A DNA stretch of 64,000 bases from Dromiciops gliroides (Eukaryota > Chordata > Mammalia > Microbiotheria > Microbiotheriidae): NCBI RefSeq assembly GCF_019393635.1, contig NC_057865.1, positions 302,016,885-302,080,884 on the forward strand. Reading direction: 5' to 3'. The position numbers and the translations under genes are program-made. How positions within the stretch are numbered: position 1 is the first letter of the stretch; each line of letters opens with the position of its first letter. Shown here piece after piece: positions 22,861 to 33,769 of the stretch. The notes under the pieces are model-generated. The model was not told where the DNA came from, made no database searches, and saw nothing but the letters and a program-made list of their open reading frames with translations.

Positions 22861-23638
22861 TGTCCACCACTCTCCACTGCCCACCTGGCGGCCATGGAGA
22901 GAGGCTGGGGCCTGACAAAGAGATGGGAGGATCAGCCGAGAGAGCAGAGTGGAATCCGTGGGAGCTGATGATGTCACCAAGCCATGTGACACAGGCCCTG
23001 AGAGGAGGCGGCCCAGGACGGTTTGCTGGCGTAACCCAGCTGAAGAGCCAACAAAGAGCCTAAGAAGGGACCATTGGCCAGGGAGGGGGAGCACCAGAAG
23101 AGGGGAGAGCGAGAGCCCCAGCGTCCAAGGGGGCCGCAGGGCAGAGGGCCGGGGGAATGGAGACTGAGGAAAGGCCGCCCAACGCCAGGCGTGGCAGCCG
23201 AGGCCTCCCAGAGCTGGCCTCTCTGCTGAGCGCCAATCCTCGTCACCAGCCCCCTTCCCATCCCCCAAACTCCCCAACTTCTATCTCAGGCCCCAGCACC
23301 CATCCGGGCTCCCCAGTCATGAGCTCAGCATTAGGCCACAGCTTGATCCTGCCAGCCCACAACACCCTGCCCAGCCAGCGGCCCATTCAGCCGTGGGCAG
23401 GGGAAGGCCTGCATGACAGGCTCTGTGGCCAACAGCCTGCTCATGGCCCAGGGCACCCAAAGCGGATTCACATGCAGAGTGAAGAGATCACCAGGATCTT
23501 GTCTTCATAGGAAAGGAATTCCAGGAGTGGGGAGGCTCTGAGAGGACCTCATCTAGGCACTCATTCATCTAAATGACAACCAGGCAGGCATCAGGCAAAC
23601 AAGAAAGGAGGGAGGGGGTAGGGGAGAGGGAGAGAAAG

Positions 23639-23756
23639 AAGGAAGGAAGGAAGGAAGGAAGGAAGGAAGGAAGGAAGGAAGGAAGGAAGGAAGGAAGGAA
23701 GGAAGGAAGGAAGGAAGGAAGGAAGGAAGGAAGGAAGGAAGGAAGGAAGGAAGGAA
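23639..23756 (+). repeat. (GGAA)n microsatellite
   Basis: About 29 near-perfect GGAA units within a purine-only stretch. It reads TTCC on the ATXN10 sense strand, in intron 1. Confidence 0.98.
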
Positions 23757-23871
23757 AAAAGAAAGAGAAAAGCCCAAAAGCTCATGAGAAACTCGCCTTT
23801 TACCATTTAGCACTCAAAGAGAAACCCCATCAACATGAGTCACAGTGACTACTTCTGGGGAAGAAGAAGGT

Positions 23872-24042
23872 GGGGGGCAGCTAGGGGGCACAGTGGATAA
23901 ATCACTGGCCCTGGATTCAGGAGGACCTGAGTTCAAATCCAGTCTCAGACACTTGACACTTACTAGCTGTGTGACCCTGGGCAAGTCACTTAACTTTCAA
24001 TGCCCCACAGAGAGAGGGAGAGAGAAAGAGAGAGAGAGAGCG
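23872..24042 (+). mobile_element. CORE-SINE with GA-rich tail
   Basis: The head is GGGGGGCAGCTAGGGGGCAC with a slightly altered A box, and the CORE is intact. The tail has become a (GA)n repeat from about 24008. No clear target duplicate was found. Confidence 0.93.
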
Positions 24043-24450
24043 TGAGCAAGTGCTGAGGTATGCACCACCATCAAGGAACAGAGAGTTTGGAATGCAGCAT
24101 CCCAGAAGGCAAAGGATCTGGGCTAACAGACCACAACAACTTGCCCAGCCTCCATGGGAAAATGGACCTTGGTGAGGCAGAGACTTTAATGAAAGACCAG
24201 AGCGGCCGAGGAACTCTGAGGTGCCAACACAGGTGTAAAGAGAAACATCAACGGCAAACATGAATGCACCAGCATAAGGAACTGGAGAAAGACAAGCTGC
24301 TTTTACCCTGACATGTGGGAATGAATACATTGTGTCACCTAAAGGTGATAGGACATGATGGGTGGAATTGGGAGGGGGCAGGTTCAGAGCAGCCAGGGAA
24401 GACTGGTGCTAATGGCCGCGCAGTCAAGGGATCAGAAGTAGGAGAACAAG

Positions 24451-24616
24451 GGTCAGCTAGGTGGTGCAGTGGATAAAGCACTGGCCTTGGATTCAGGAGG
24501 ACCTGAGTTCAAATCCAGCCTCAGATACTTGACACTTAACTAGCTGTGTGACCTTGGGCAAGTCACTTAACCCTCATTGCCCTGCAAAAACAAAAAACAA
24601 AAAACAAACAAACAAA
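24451..24616 (+). mobile_element. CORE-SINE with 15-bp duplication
   Basis: AAGTAGGAGAACAAG is repeated exactly at 24436-24450 and 24617-24631. The tail is built of CAAA units. Confidence 0.97.
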
Positions 24617-26883
24617 AAGTAGGAGAACAAGTTATAGAACGTAAAGACAAGTCATTGTTAAAGACTTGGCAATTCTGATGAATTCAGTGACCAAGCAGGA
24701 TTCCAGGATGAACCGTGCCGCCTGCTTCCTGACAGACAGGCAAAGGGCTCAGGGCAGAGAATGGGGAGATTTTCTTTTGGACGAGGCCAAGGAACAAACT
24801 TAAAATAAATGTGACCACACAGGTTTGTAACAAAGATTGGGGTTTTTTCCTTCTCAGTTGACGCGGGGGTAGGAGAGGGCAGATTGCTGCTGAGAGGGGG
24901 GAGACCCTTATTTTTCCAAAGGGACAAGGTTCATTAAGCTCCCTTGGGGCAGAGGACTCAATCACTCTCTTCTAGTGCCTGACCTAGGCCTCACCCAAAG
25001 GCACCCATCTCTGAGGCAGCCTAGAACCAGTGGCAATCCTGCCTCTCCACAGCCAGCTCCCTCCAAGGTCCTGACAAGGAAGAAAAGGACAGCTACATGC
25101 AGCTAAGATTTCCAAGGCCAAAAAGGATGGCTCTGGGCCCCTAATCCCTTGCACAAATATTTTGTCTCAAATCCCCAAGGTGGGGAAGGAGCTTGGGCCC
25201 ATCTGGGGGCACAGAAGGAAGCATTTTCCAGGAGCCATCCATCTGAGCAGCCCTGGGCAGCGCTGTGACTCAGAGGCCAGCACACCAATTAAGCCACACT
25301 ATAAAAAGAAGGCACTTTCATAGCCTCAGGGCAATTGCCTTTATTTTCCCCAAGGCCACAGTTTGGAGGAGCACATGGAACCATTTGCTCAGGGATTCTG
25401 AGTCAACTTGGAAATATAGAAAACAGTGGTCAGTGGGAGTCACCCCTTACTAGCCCACCACACTCAATTATGTAGGATGAATAAAAGAGACAGGAAACGG
25501 CTCAACCCATGATCTCAAAACAAACAGGTTATGGGGTGGGGGGGGGAGCTTCCAGCTTGGTCCCTTCAACGGTGGTTTCGTGCCTCTTCCCTGACCTGCA
25601 GGGGTCCAGTCCCTCACTCAGCAGCAGAGCATGTGGCAAGGGTTGGCGGAGGAGCGCAAGCAGCCCCAGGGGGTGTGAGTCATGACAAGGCACGCAGTCC
25701 TAGGAGTCCAAATAGATTCATCAAGGTCGGTTCCCCAAAGGCCTCCACTTGACAGGAGTCACAAATAAGACCCCTTGATTTCTCTTTAAATAATCTCTTT
25801 TGGTCTTTTCACTGAGTTCGAATGAAGTGAGCTCCCTACTGCCCACCCTCCAGAGAGATCTCGGGCTGGAAGGTGCCTGAGGAGACTCCAAAGGAAAGGC
25901 CTCATCTCCTAGTGAGGAGAAAGAAGGCCCAGACATTCCAAAGAACTTGCCTGAGGCTGCCCGGTAGGCACTGGGATTCCAGTCTGTTTTTCCCAGCTCC
26001 TCACCCCATACTGAGGCCTTCCCAAATCTCTGACATAATGTGGGCTGTTGTCTCTTCCTTGTTTTTGCCTTTCTTTGTGCTGGGCACCACGCTTAATAAA
26101 TGGTTACCCACGGACACTTTCCCTGTGATCACGATGGTGCAGAGATGGATCAAATCTAAAGTCAGGCCATCTCCTCCTGGGCCACGGCACACATTTCCAT
26201 TTGTGGCATCAGAAATACACTTGTGGGGCTTTAGGAGAGGCAGGCTTGCCTAGCGGATGGAGCACCAGCCTTGGGCCTCTCTGGGCTGCTCTTCGAGGCG
26301 ATAACAGGGGCAGGGCAGGTGCCAGGCTTCAGCCCACGGAACCAAGAGTCCAGATCAGGGGGAAGAAAAGACCATGTGCTTTGGTCTTTGAAGAAAACCC
26401 ACCGGAAAGACCGAGCTGAAGAAGTGTGCTAGGAGGTCACTCGCCACTCTCTAATTTGTCCCTCAGGCTGCTCTGGCTTCATCAGGCCAGTCTAATGCCA
26501 GCCTCCCACAGAGCGCAGGCCAATGGGACACCTGACCCTCACCACTGACTCCCAGCCCCATCTCTTTGAGCTAAGTCTGGGCCACAGGGGAAGAGCTCTT
26601 GGATGCCGCCCTGCTCCCTCCAGGCCCACGCCAGGAAGGTTCGGGCGTCTGCTGTTGGAAGGTCAGCCTCAGACTCCTGAGAGAGAGATGGGTTGTCCAG
26701 GGCCAGTCAAAGGGGATGAGTGATTTGGGCTCCAGGGACTTCACAAGGCATACAGCGGCTCTAAGTGGCGGATGCAGTCACAATGACTAAACAAACCACA
26801 GACTTTTTCGAGGTACAAATTTCTCAATTTAGCAAAAGGAAAAAACAAAGCATGCACACTTGGCATCAAAAGACCTGGGTCTT

Positions 26884-27025
26884 GGGGCAGCTAGGTGGTG
26901 CAGTGGATAGAGCACTGGCCCTGGAGTCGGGAGAACCTGAGTTCAACTCGGGCCTCAGACACTTAACACACTAGCTGTGTGACCCTGGACAAGTCACTTA
27001 ACCCCAATTGCCTCACCAAAAAAAA
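26884..27025 (+). mobile_element. CORE-SINE with 16-bp duplication
   Basis: AAAAGACCTGGGTCTT occurs at 26868-26883 and 27026-27041. The copy lacks a few bases in the CORE (ACACACTAGC) but is otherwise near the consensus. Confidence 0.97.
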
Positions 27026-27840
27026 AAAAGACCTGGGTCTTCATCCCAGCTCTGCTCCATTCTCCCTCTAGGGTGTTAAGCAAGTACCACCCCCCCCCAC
27101 CTCCTCACACCCCCCTGGCCTTGCTTTCCAGACCTGTCAAAGGGGCTGGGCCAGAGGACTGACTGCTAAATCCTATGATTCTATGACACTCTAAGGTCAA
27201 GGAAACAGACCCACAAAGCTGAGCATGCCTGCCAGAGGCAGGTAAAAGCCGAGAATGTGGTGAGCACCATCACTCAAGTCTGATCAGACAGTCCCTCGAA
27301 GCAAGTACTCTCTATCATGTCTCCGACACCCCAATCCCAAGGAACTCTGGTGCTGGCCAGATAGTGGAAGGTGCCCTTCATCAGGGCAGGCCCAGATGTC
27401 TGACCAAATGAAGCGCCCGTGAATTCTTCCCAAGGCAATGAGACTCCACAGGTGACACTGCAACGAGACAAGTTTGCTGCATCCAAAACCTGCCACAGAC
27501 TGCCTCCCACCTCACCTCGGCCACCCCTCCGACCCAATCTGATCCAGTCTTGGTTCTCTCCATACCAGCCTCTCGTCAGGGTTTGAGTCTCGATGGCACA
27601 CCCACCGCAGTGGCTGTGGGCTGAGAGCCCCACCAAGCTCAGTCTGCAGGGTCTAGAAAGGAGGAGGTCTAAGATTCAGTGCCAGCGACTGGTGAAAAAA
27701 AGATCCCCCAGCACAGCTAGGTGGCGCAGTGGATAAAGCACCGGTCCTGGATTCAGGAGGACCTGAGTTCAAATCCAGCCTCAGACACTTGACACTTACT
27801 AGCTGTGTGACCCTGGGCAAGTCACTTAACCCTCATTGCC

Positions 27841-28028
27841 AGAAGAAGGAGGAGGAGGAAGAGAAAGAGAAGAAGAAGGAGACGGAGGAGGAGGAGGAGG
27901 AGAAGGAGGAGGAGGAGGAGGAGGAGGAGGAGGAGAAGAAGAAGAAGAAGAAGAAGAAGAAGAAGAAGAAGAAGAAGAAGAAGAAGAAGAAGAAGAAGAA
28001 GAAGAAGAAGAAGAAGAAGAAGAAGAAA
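27841..28028 (+). repeat. Purine microsatellite with (GAA)31
   Basis: The tract starts with mixed GGA/GAA units. It contains an uninterrupted (GAA) run at 27935-28027, 93 bases or 31 units. It reads TTC on the ATXN10 transcript strand, in intron 1. Confidence 0.97.
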
Positions 28029-28126
28029 CAGAGGGTGGTAGTGGCAGAAATAGTGGTGATGGTGATAATAATAGTAGTAATAGTACTGTGGTGTTGGTGG
28101 TGGTAGTGGTAGCAGCATCAACCAGA

Positions 28127-28318
28127 ATTTTTATAGTGCTTTAAGGTTTGCAAGATCTGCGAACCCAATTTACAATACTATCTCATTTCATCCTCACAGC
28201 ATCCCTGGGGTTAGGCATCATTTTTATCCCCCTTTTACTGATGAGGAAATTGAAGCAGGCAGATGCTAAATGATTTGATCAGGGTTACGCAAAAAGCTAA
28301 TAAATACTTGAGGCTGGA
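28127..28318 (-). repeat. MIR/CORE-SINE-like fragment
   Basis: ATCTCATTTCATCCTCACAG and ACTGATGAGGAAATTGAAGC are typical antisense MIR/CORE-SINE words. It lies inside the compound insertion and is older than the insertion itself. Confidence 0.7.
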
Positions 28319-29509
28319 TTTTTTTTGTATTAGGTAATTTTTAATGTTAATGAGATATTCAACTTAAAACATTTAATATACTAGTGCTGTACAAATTCAT
28401 GGCTTACTCTTCTCATGTAGGTTTTGCTATGTAAATTTTTGAGTGTTTTAAATTTTTTTCTTTTTAATTTTTTTCTTTATGGAATAAACAAACATTTCCA
28501 TAACATAAAAAAAAAAAAAGAAAAGAAAAAAGATCCCCCAGCCATGTCAGCCATCAGGGAGACCAGGGTACCTTGACCTTGTGAGCCCACTCAATTAGGG
28601 GAGCTGAAATTTCCGGTGTCACAGCCTCACTGGCCTCACCTGACCCCATTTCTATTTTTCCTAGCTCCATCTCGGCCAGTGGCCCCTCACTGGCACAGAC
28701 TCAGCTGGGCCCCAGGAAACAGAGAAGAGCCCTGTCTGGGGGAGGTGAAAATGAGGGACAAGGCTCAGGGCCCCCAGCAAGCTGATCTGCAGACAATTCT
28801 CGAATTCTCCCTCTTCTCTTCTTACAGTTGATTGTGCTGATATGGAAGACAGTTTTAAGCTCCAGGAGCCCCAGGGCTGCAGAAGTCAGTGAAAGGAGGA
28901 CCTTCCACACTGATGAAGAAGTCATGACACTCCCTCTAACGGACCCTGAATGTGTGTGGTTGTGTGCACGTGTGTGTAGGGGGTCTTAGCAGGACTGGCC
29001 CCTGCCCCCTGCCCATCTCCGGCCAGAGCCACTAGAGACAGCGCCCAGCAACCCCGGGCAGTGACAGCCTTGGACCCAAGGCCCCGAGGACGTAGCCTTA
29101 TTCCTTCATCCCCTAGATGCCCCATTAGGCAACAGAAGGTACCTGTGCTTGTGTCCCCCACCACAGGCTGCTCAGGGCCAAGCTGCCATCCCACACCCAA
29201 GCTCTCTACCCTCCCACCCCGGGGAACCTCCCCTCCCAGCACCCTCCACATCATCCCTGCAGGAGAGGCTCAGGACTTTTGAGGAGCAGCTGAATGATAC
29301 GGATGTTCAGCCTAGAGAAGGGAAGGCCAAGGGACCCATGACAGCTGGCTTCAAGTAACTAAACAGCTGCCAACTAGGAAAGGAAGGACAATGGTTCAGG
29401 TGAGTCCAGAGAGCAGAACCCAGAGCCCAGGCTGGAAATACAGAGGCAAGTCTGGCATTACAGAGCAGGGTCCAGCCTACCAAAAGCACTTCATAAATGC
29501 TTTAGCCAT

Positions 29510-29745
29510 CTGTTCATCACCTACCCATCCTTCCTTCCTTCCATTTATCTATCTAGCCTTCTATCCATCTACCATCTACCCATCCATCTATTCATCTGTC
29601 CGTCACTGACCCATCCTTCCATCATCTCTTCACCCATCATCTATCCATCTATCATCTACCCTTCCATACATATCTATCCTTCCATCATCTACCCATCCAT
29701 CTGTCTATCCACCTATCATTTATCCATCATCCAGCCACCCAACCC
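29510..29745 (+). repeat. Degenerate CATC/TATC tetranucleotide repeat
   Basis: About 235 bp of imperfect ATCC, ATCT and CATC units. It lies at the edge of the ATXN10 CpG island. Confidence 0.85.
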
Positions 29746-30384
29746 ACGCATCCCTCGATGCATGTGAGCACTCACTTGGGCAGACACGCATCACAACCAC
29801 CTGCCTATTCAGCGGCCCACTGGCTGGCACACAACCTCCCGCTGGCCCCCTTGGTGCCTTGGCTCGGTCTATCTCTGGCTCCCAGAAGGCGGCAGCCTCG
29901 CACCCACTTCTCGGACTCTAGGTCCCGCACCCCGCCAAGGCCAGCCGCCCCTTCTCTCCGCCCTCCCCTCCCAGCCTCCTGGACACAGCGTGGGACACGT
30001 GGGTGTGCGCGGGTGCTGGTCCCCTCGGATCCCAGGCCCATCCTCCAGGATTCTGGAGACCCTAGCAGGAAAGCCGATCCACCCTCACTCTCCGGGGAAG
30101 CCAGGGCCACAGCAGCCGCGCGGCGCAGCGGTGAGAGCCCAGCCTCGGGGCGGGCACCTGACGCCGCAGGGGGCGAGGGGAGGGAAGCACGCCTGTGGGC
30201 CTACTATGTGCCGAGCGAGCGCCCCGCTGGTGCGGCCCCTGCGGTCACGTCCGTGCTCCCGGGAATGTCGAGGCTGGGGCGGGGCCTGGAGCACACGTCA
30301 TCTCCAGAGCCGGGCTCCGGGCCGCCGAGCCCCCGCCCCGTGGGACCCTGACTCAGTTTCCCCTGCTGTCGGCCCCTCCGTTAC

Positions 30385-30536
30385 CGGTGCTGCTGCTCGC
30401 GGAGCAGCTCCATGATCTCCCGCAGCCGCTCCAGCCGCCGGCCCGGCTCCTCATCGGCTTCCAGCGCCGCTAGCGCCGCCTCCACTGGCCCGAAGCTGAA
30501 GCCCGCACAGTCCGACTCCTCACTGGGCGCCGCCAT
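30385..30536 (-). CDS. ATXN10: ATXN10 (ataxin-10) exon 1, coding part
   Basis: This exon encodes the N-terminus of ataxin-10, a cytoplasmic armadillo/HEAT-type protein linked in mammals to neuron survival, neurite growth, cytokinesis and O-GlcNAc transferase binding. The ATG at 30536-30534 lies in a good Kozak context (A at -3, G at +4). It opens 50 codons plus two bases, and a GTAACG donor follows at 30384. The peptide starts MAAPSEESDC and ends LREQQHR, an amphipathic, Leu/Glu/Arg-rich helix like the region before ETAP in human ataxin-10. The Arg codon split over the junction (CG + A) fits exon 2 exactly. The reading frame stays open upstream for about 20 codons, but the MAAP start matches the human N-terminus and sits on a YY1 motif typical of CpG-island starts. 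From memory, human exon 1 encodes fewer residues (about 39), so this N-terminus looks somewhat longer and more acidic. Confidence 0.93.
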
Positions 30537-30540
30537 CTTC
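30529..30540 (-). promoter_or_regulatory. YY1-type motif over the ATXN10 start codon
   Basis: The minus strand reads GAAGATGGCGGC, the reverse of the GCCGCCATCTT core bound by YY1. The motif overlaps the initiator ATG. This arrangement is common in TATA-less promoters, where YY1 near the start helps set the transcription start. Binding is inferred from the motif only. Confidence 0.6.
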
Positions 30541-30592
30541 CTCGATAGGGCCCGGCCGGTGCTCAGGCACCCGCCCCCCAACGGCCTTTTCT

Positions 30593-30796
30593 CCAATCCG
30601 CTGCGCGGTGCCGGCCCAAAGCTCGCCCGGCGGTTCGAGCTCCGCCTCCAACGGCTTTTCCCCCAATCATGTGTCTCGCTCCTCTTCGCACATGCCTCCT
30701 TCCAGGCTCGAATCCCGCCCTCAACGTCTCCGCCGCCAATCCTCGGCGACCTCCTGTTCCCGTCCCGCCTCTTCAGCCGCTCGAGCCCCAGCCAAT
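30593..30796. promoter_or_regulatory. Four spaced CCAAT boxes upstream of ATXN10
   Basis: CCAAT occurs on the plus strand at 30593, 30663, 30736 and 30792, giving spacings of 70, 73 and 56 bp. The first three sit in similar sequence: a CAACG block about 10-17 bases before CCAAT, within CCGCC-rich DNA. A weaker fifth unit with CCGAAT lies near 30870. NF-Y binds CCAAT in either orientation, so the boxes are plausible activating sites for the minus-strand gene. The shared context suggests an old tandem amplification of a promoter unit. Confidence 0.6.
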
Positions 30797-31691
30797 CCGC
30801 TCCCTTGGACCCACCCCTTTCACGGCCCCTGTGTTTGGGCCCCGCCCCAACGACCTGAGCGCCGAATCCCCATCGCGTTTAGTTCCCCGAGTCCCGCCTC
30901 CTGAAGCCGCTGTCGGTTCCCAGACCCGCCCCCTGTCGGGATTCTCGTGCTCTGTGCTTTCCAGGCGCCTTGGTCTCCCTCCCCGTGAGGATGGAAGCCT
31001 CTTGGGAGGAGAGACAGGACCAGGTCCGGCGGCGATGGGAGGGCCGGGAGGGTGTTTGAATGGAGAGCCCTTGGTTCCTCCTCCATCTCCTCTTCCATTC
31101 AATTCACTTGATATTATTGGTCCCAGGAAGGACGGACAACAATCTTCCTCCTCCTCTTCCTTCTCCCAGAGCTAGGAGGGCAGAGAAGAAAGAAAGGGAT
31201 CCCCGAAGAAGATGGAAAGAGGCCAGGAGAGTCAGGAAAGGAAACAGTCCGAGGCCCTTTCCAAGGGACACCGAGAGAAAAAGGAAAGCCCTGGACTTCT
31301 TTCCTTGGCCACCTGCAGGGACTGGGACACCGCCTCCAGCCCCTAGTGAACCAGCTGCAAGGTGCCTGGCCAGTGAGCAGGGCTGGAGGTGCCGGGTTGC
31401 CCACAGGAGCAGGGCCTGGCAATGGATGGAAAGGCTCCAAGTCCAGCCTTTAGGGCACCTGAACATCCAGAAGCTCTGAGCTTTGGGGCGCCGTGGCGAT
31501 CGGAGGCACCCCATCCAACACCCTCTTTTCTTTCTTTTTGTTAAGAGGTGGGAACTGAGGGATGATGCGAGTTGATGGCTTGCCCTGTGGATTTGGACGC
31601 AGGCTTTCTGACTCCAGAACTGGAGCCTGTCCCATCCATTACTGAGAAGTAGTGTGTGTATTTATGTGTATTATACGTGTATGTACGGATA

Positions 31692-31900
31692 TGCAGGTAA
31701 CATGGTGGATAGAGCACTGACCCTGAAGTCAGGAGGACCTGAATTCAAATCTCACCTCAGACACTTACTAGCTGGGTGACCCTGGGTAAGTCACTTCACC
31801 CCAATTGCCTTCAACATCCAGGGTCATCTCCAGTCATCCTGATATCTATCTTGCCACTGGACCCAGATGACACTGGAGGAGAGAGTGAAGCTGGTGACCT

Positions 31901-31902
<2 letters not shown>
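31692..31902 (+). mobile_element. CORE-SINE variant with long 3' extension
   Basis: The head is partly lost (AACATGGTGGATAGAGCACT). After the CORE it continues into an extra 3' part, CATCCAGGGTCATCTCCAGT and onward, ending GCTGGTGACCTTG before a TA repeat. This longer tail marks a different, older subfamily than the other copies. Confidence 0.8.

Positions 31903-31954
<52 letters not shown>
31903..31954 (+). repeat. (TA)n microsatellite
   Basis: 52 bases of alternating TA directly at the SINE 3' end, probably grown from its tail. Confidence 0.98.
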
Positions 31955-31957
<3 letters not shown>

Positions 31958-32108
31958 TCATTCCTTTTGGGAGTTTTGTTGGGGTCATGAATAAAAGTGT
32001 TCGCCACAGGAGGCATGCTTTTTTGACATGTTCACCTGCAAGGGATCCATTGCTGAAAATAACAAGAGAGGGAAGAAGGAGTTGGGGGGGGGGGTCCCTC
32101 TAAGATTC

Positions 32109-32604
32109 TGTGAGAAAATAATGGGATTTGGCAGATACTCAAAGGCTCACCTGGAGATTAATCCAAACTGATTGAATTCAGTGAGTGTGATTCACTTTGC
32201 TGATTAGCCTACTTAAAGTTAATTAGATTGTAACCACAGCTGCACCCTTAAGAAGGTATTCTCAGAAGCTAAGGACTTTGAACTCAACAAGAGACCAACT
32301 TCAAGTCCAGTGAATCAATGGTTTTGGATGACGCTAACCAATCAGCTTGAAGCAATGTGTAAGGACCTCCTCTCCTCTGGACCTATAAAAAGCTTCCACA
32401 CGAAGTTTGCGGGGAGTTGGTGGTTGAAGCAAGCTCTTGGTGGAGGACTTGAGGAAGAACCAGATCAGGCTGGAACTCTAGGCTAGATAGGCCTTTTCTT
32501 AACTTTCTGAACTCCATGTAAATACCTAGCATGTTTAATGCCCAAAGACTGGTGCTAAGGCTCCTAATTTAAGGCAACCACACATTTAGATTTTAAACAT
32601 CACA
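32109..32604 (+). mobile_element. Solo LTR of an endogenous retrovirus
   Basis: This 496-bp unit begins TGTGAG and ends ATCACA, so its ends are the inverted TGTGA/TCACA. It is flanked by the 4-bp duplicate ATTC (32105-32108 and 32605-32608). Inside, a CCAAT box (32338-32342) lies about 40 bases before a TATAAAAAG box (32384), the order expected of a U3 promoter on the plus strand. No internal viral sequence adjoins it, so it is the relic left by LTR-LTR recombination. Four-base duplicates suggest a class I (gammaretrovirus-like) family. The matching duplicate and clean ends suggest moderate age. Confidence 0.8.
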
Positions 32605-33753
32605 ATTCTAATTGGATAAATCCACCAAGGCCACACTTCCCTCTAGCAAGGAAGCGGTCGCCACCCAGGACAATGCAGAACTGGGGCCTGGAGATCTGAG
32701 GCCCCTGAGACCCCTAGCAAGAAGCCCAGTCCCAGGGGAAATGTACCACTGCCTTACCTAGGCTGCCGTGCCTGAAAAGGGGTGGGGAGACAAGTGCATA
32801 AGGCACTGCCCGGTGGCAAAAGAAAGATGGGGGAGACCTGAGCATTTTTTTTAGGCAGCAAAGAGAGTGAGAAGAGGTGGGGAGACTAAAGAAGAGAGAC
32901 ATGGTGAGGGTCAGGAGTGCCCAAAGAAAGCTAGAGGGGGTGGGGTGGGGGCGTGGCCTTGGCCCTCCCTCGAAGTTGGGAGGAGAGCAGTTGTAGACAG
33001 GAAATGGAAAAGAGCAATCTCCCATGGCACCTTCTTTGTCCTCCCTCACCGAGGCTCCCAAAGGATAGCAAGTTATTTGCCTTCTCCTGGAGGGAGGGAG
33101 GGAGGGAGGGAGTTTGGAACTCAAACTTTTTAAAAAACGAGTGTTAAAAATGGGAAACAACCTAAAAGACCAAAGTGCTGTTTGTGTCTAATGTCCCTGC
33201 TCCAGGGGAGCTTCCTGAGGGTGGGGGCAGCGTCTGCTGCCCCAGGTGGAGACCTCCCACTCAGCCGTGTAAAGCTGTGGGTTTGCAATGAGAGGCAGTG
33301 TGACTGCAGAGCGCGCATCATCTCCACCGAGCTCGGGCCGCGGCCCCTGGGGAGGGACACAATGACCTCCGAGACCCCCTCCGGCGCTGGATGTCGGGAT
33401 CAGCAGGGTCCTGCCCCAAGCAGAGGGCTGCTTCTTCCTCCCTCCCTCTCCATCCGGGCCGAGGGGCTGGCGGAGAGGGCCAGGTGTGCGGAAGCGGCAC
33501 ACTCCTGCTGGGGCAGCTCGTCGGAACATTCCTGGGCCGGCTTCTGCAGCCAGATGAGCCTTGCCCCATGCGGGCCGGCTTCTCCCTTCTCTGCCTGGGA
33601 GCCAGCCCACATACCTTTCCCGACACCTGGAATGCCTCCTATCTCCACCCTCCTCTCTGCCAAACCCTCCTCCTCCTCCGAGGGGGCCTTCCGAGCCAAT
33701 GGGCTGCTGCAGAAACTCACTGCCTTCTCCTTCAGCCTGCCCCCCCCCCACAC

Positions 33754-33769
33754 ACACACACACACACAC
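33754..33769 (+). repeat. Short (CA)n run
   Basis: Eight CA units after a C run. Unremarkable. Confidence 0.9.

Larger units (their letters stand above)
27713..28525 (+). mobile_element. Compound retro-insertion: SINE head, purine tract, Pol II-like 3' end
   Basis: The segment opens with a CORE-SINE (27713-27840), passes into a purine-only tract (27841-28028), then a TGG/AGT-rich bridge. A reversed MIR-like piece follows (about 28127-28318), then an AT-rich end with AATAAA at 28483-28488 and a poly(A) tail from about 28507. The whole unit is flanked by AAAAAAGATCCCCCAGC at 27696-27712 and 28526-28542, so it probably arrived as one insertion. The AATAAA about 20 bases before the tail indicates that its 3' half came from a Pol II transcript. 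Confidence 0.8.
20199..30384 (-). other. ATXN10: ATXN10 intron 1
   Basis: This 10.2-kb intron runs from the GTAACG donor at 30384 to the acceptor at 20199. It holds five SINE copies or heads, two long purine microsatellites, a compound retro-insertion (27713-28525), and an odd low-complexity block at 21060-21420. Much of the rest is GC-rich unique DNA without a supported gene. Confidence 0.85.
29850..31050 (-). promoter_or_regulatory. ATXN10: ATXN10 CpG-island promoter
   Basis: A GC- and CpG-rich block surrounds exon 1 and contrasts with the CpG-poor flanks. No TATA box lies near the start, as is usual for housekeeping CpG-island promoters. GC boxes (CCCGCCC/CCGCCTC types) are scattered through 30570-30910, and four CCAAT boxes lie just upstream of the coding start. 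The transcription start cannot be placed exactly; the 5' UTR probably begins within about 100 bp above 30536. Confidence 0.8.

Noticed and set aside
27822-28144. Poly-Lys, poly-Glu and poly-Leu frames
   Set aside because: They are translations of the GAA/GGA microsatellite and its complement.
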